Shown piece by piece: positions 61,969 through 64,000 of a stretch of 64,000 nt of DNA. A model generated the notes under the pieces. That model was not told the DNA's origin and did not search any database. It worked only from the letters and a program-made list of their open reading frames with translations. Each line of letters starts with the position of its first letter. Position 1 is the stretch's first letter. This DNA is from Verrucomicrobiota bacterium (GTDB taxonomy: Bacteria > Verrucomicrobiota > Verrucomicrobiia > Limisphaerales > J093): NCBI GenBank assembly GCA_027493615.1, contig JAOSKK010000034.1, positions 186,001 to 250,000 on the forward strand. The letters run 5' to 3'. A program made the translations under genes and the position numbers.

Positions 61969-62041
61969 AATCCCCGATGTTCGTAATCGGTGGAGGAACT
62001 CCCCGTCTTGGATTCTCCGCCGATTACGAACATCGGGGATT
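61969..62041 (+). repeat. Palindromic repeat family F with perfect 22-bp arms
   Basis: Left arm 61969-61990 (begins AATCCCCGATGTTCG) and right arm 62020-62041 are exact reverse complements around a 29-base loop. A degenerate half copy is at 18759-18790. It lies just after the DUF1015 gene and could end its transcript. Confidence 0.93.
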
Positions 62042-62059
62042 AGGCTGAAGGAGGCGCCT

Positions 62060-63273
62060 TCAGAGAGGCAGACAGAACAGCGCGTCCCGCAACTTCGGCT
62101 CGAACCACGTGCTCTTGGGAGGCATGATCCCGCCCGCATCCGCAATCGCCATCAACTCCTCGATGCCCGTGGGGTGCAGCGCAAACGCACAGGCCGCCTC
62201 CCCCGCCTCCACCAACCGTTCGAGCTCGCCCGGACCGCGGATGCCACCGACAAACCCCAGCCGCTGGCTCGTCCGCGGGTTCTCGATGCCGAACATCGGC
62301 GCCAGCACGTGCCGCTGCAGCAAGGCCACATCCAGGCGCTCAGCCGGATCCGCCGCCCCTGTCAGGGCCGCGCCAAACCGCCACCGCTGCCAACGCCCCT
62401 CCAGGTACAAGTCGAACTCGTGCGGACGCGGCGGCTGCCCGGAGCCGTCACCGGCCACCTCGCCGATCGCCGCCAGCCGCTCGCGCAGCCCCGCCGGCGA
62501 CAGCCCGTTCAGATCCTTCACCACCCGGTGGTACGGCAGGATCTGCAGCGTGTCGTGGGGAAAGATGACACTCAGAAAGCCGCCGCTACCCCCGTCCCCT
62601 GCCGCGCCCCGAACACCCGCGCCGCAGCCGCCGAACGGTGGTGCCCGTCGGCGATGTACAACCGCGGAATCGCCGCAAACTGGGCTTCGACGAACCCAAT
62701 GCTCTCCGGCTCAGCCAGGGTCCATGTCGTATGCCGAACCCCGTCCGGCGCGGTGAAATCCACGTCCGGAGTCCGCGCCTCGACCTCGCGGACGAAGGCC
62801 GCGAGCGCCGGCACGGCCCGGTGAAAGAGAAACGCCGGGCCAGTCTGCGCCTCGACGGCCTCGATGTGGTGCACGCGGTCCAGCTCCTTGTCGGGTCGGG
62901 TCAACTCGTGTTTCCGGATCACGCCCGCGAGGTACTCGGCGCAGCTCGCCGCGGCCACGATCCCGGTCTGGCGGTGCGCACCGAGGATCTGCCGGTAGAG
63001 ATAGAACGCCGGCCGGGCCTCCCGGTAAAGCGAGCCGTCCGCGAGCAGCGCCTCGAACCCCCGCCGGGCTTGCGCATAGGCGGCGGGCGAGTGCGGATCG
63101 GTGCCCAAGGGCAACCCGATCTCCGGGCGGCTGACGCGCAGGAAGCTCAGCGGGTTCCCGGCAGCCATCCGCCGCGCCTCCGCTTCGGACATCACGTCAT
63201 AGGGCGGTTCACAAATACGCGCGGCCCGGTCCGGGCGCGGGCGGAGGGCGGCGAAGGGGCGGATCGTGGCCAT
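62060..63273 (-). CDS. DUF1015-family protein (SerK-like fold), one frameshift
   Basis: About 404 residues after bridging a shift near 62575. TIRPFAALRPRPDRAARICE and PPYDVMSEAEARRMAAGNP are the diagnostic opening. LYIADGHHRSAAAARVFG is the signature motif, and FNGL-like sequence appears as YHRVVKDLNGLSPAGL. A few DUF1015 members are free-serine kinases (SerK), but most, including this lineage, are uncharacterised. The C-terminus IMPPKSTWFEPKLRDALFCL is conserved. It starts 2 bp after typA, so the two genes are co-transcribed. Confidence 0.9.
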
Positions 63274-63275
63274 GG

Positions 63276-64000
63276 CTAGGCGATGATCTTGTAGGCCCGC
63301 GTCTTTTCGGAACGCTTGCGGGCGTTCTCATCCAGGATCCGCTTGCGCAGCCGGAGATGCTTCGGCGTGGCCTCGACGAATTCGTCGGGCCCGATGTACT
63401 CGAGGGCGCGCTCGAGGCCGAGCAGCAACGGCGGGTTGAGCTGGATGCCTTTGCCCTCCCCCTGCGACCGCATGTTGGTGAGGTGCTTGGTCTTGGTGGG
63501 GTTGACGGGGATGTCGTTGTCGCGGGCGTTCTCTCCCACGATCATGCCCCGGTACACCCGGTCTCCCGGCACCACCATCAGGCGACCGCGTTCCTGGATG
63601 GCGTTGAGGGCATAGGCCGTCGCCTCGCCGTCCTCCATGCTCACCAGCGAACCGTTCTTGCGGGCCGCGATCTCGCCCCGGTCCGGACCGTACTCATGGA
63701 ACAGGTGGCTCATGACGCCGAGTCCGCGGGTGGTGTTCACGAGGTCGGTCTCGAACCCGATCAGGCCGCGCATGGGGATGAGGGCCTCGATGGTGACGTG
63801 GCCGCCGTGGTGGTTCATGGCGATGATCTCCGCCTTGCGGAAGGCCAGGTTCTCGAGGATGGCCCCCATGAACTCCTGCGGGATTTCGAGGAAGAGCTTC
63901 TCGATCGGTTCCAGGAGTTGGCCGTCCGGTCCCTGTTTCCAGAGCACCTCCGGCCGGCTGACCAGCACCTCGTAGCCCTCGCGGCGCATCTGCTCGACCA
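63276..64000 (-). CDS. typA: Ribosome-associated GTPase TypA/BipA, C-terminal part (5' end outside window)
   Basis: The C-terminal 240 residues: LFLEIPQEFMGAILENLAFR, ALIPMRGLIGFETDLVNTTR, YGPDRGEIAARKNGSLVSME, RDNDIPVNPTKTKHLTNMRS and TPKHLRLRKRILDENARKRS. These are the EF-G-like domain V and the TypA-specific C-terminal domain. The GTPase domain is beyond the right edge. TypA assists 50S maturation and growth under stress or cold. No frameshift is seen in this part. Confidence 0.96.
   Translation of the reverse strand, partial: VEQMRREGYEVLVSRPEVLWKQGPDGQLLEPIEKLFLEIPQEFMGAILENLAFRKAEIIAMNHHGGHVTIEALIPMRGLIGFETDLVNTTRGLGVMSHLFHEYGPDRGEIAARKNGSLVSMEDGEATAYALNAIQERGRLMVVPGDRVYRGMIVGENARDNDIPVNPTKTKHLTNMRSQGEGKGIQLNPPLLLGLERALEYIGPDEFVEATPKHLRLRKRILDENARKRSEKTRAYKIIA

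Overview
The window is GC-rich chromosomal DNA from what looks like a free-living Verrucomicrobiota bacterium (Limisphaerales/Pedosphaerales type). This is an inference from gene content: Tat-exported Gfo/Idh/MocA oxidoreductases and TIM-barrel isomerases, an HzsA-related c-type cytochrome protein, type II pseudopilins with an H-X9-DG C-terminus, a PEP-CTERM protein, and many intergenic repeats. No rRNA or tRNA was seen, so placement rests on proteins alone.

Layout. 1-6.4 kb: secreted LamG protein, GH5 glycosidase, and a giant propeller/haem/HEAT protein. 6.5-10.5 kb: GGQ release-factor-like protein, NDH-2, C39 peptidase, rhomboid. 10.5-12.3 kb: cyclase remnant, VapBC-type toxin-antitoxin pair, HAD phosphatase. 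12.3-17 kb: recR, ybaB, dnaX and the SRP RNA on the minus strand, then der on the plus strand. 17-29.5 kb: histidinol phosphatase, DUF1349 protein, fucosidase-like hydrolase, sugar porter, AsmA-like protein, M20 dipeptidase, and lgt and rluD joined in one frame. 29.4-34 kb (minus): nadB, panC, lemA plus a membrane partner, SDR. 34-38 kb: TetR regulator with its own operator-like sites, a pseudopilin, and a protein with a triplicated unknown domain. 38.3-58.9 kb: a large sugar-oxidation island of five Gfo/Idh/MocA enzymes, four sugar-phosphate-isomerase-like or UxuA TIM barrels, two UroD-like proteins, an enolase-superfamily enzyme, a HEAT-ThuA protein and a sigma-54 activator. 59-64 kb: two-receiver signalling protein, IS110-family element, DUF1015 protein, typA.

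How the genes work together. The island suggests uptake and oxidative breakdown of unusual sugars or sugar acids. Secreted oxidoreductases and isomerases would act outside the cytoplasm. A tight cytoplasmic operon (49.1-54.8 kb: uxuA, UroD-like, two oxidoreductases, MR/MLE dehydratase) would handle sugar acids. Glycosidases and a sugar porter lie elsewhere in the window. The actual substrate cannot be read from sequence.

Two features cut across the window. First, more than twenty otherwise well-conserved genes are broken by one-base shifts, often beside short G or C runs. This pattern fits uncorrected long-read assembly errors better than mass pseudogenisation, so frameshifted genes are annotated here over their full span. 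Second, at least seven families of short palindromic repeats are scattered between genes, and copies lie in frame inside der, dnaX, NDH-2 and several gene ends.
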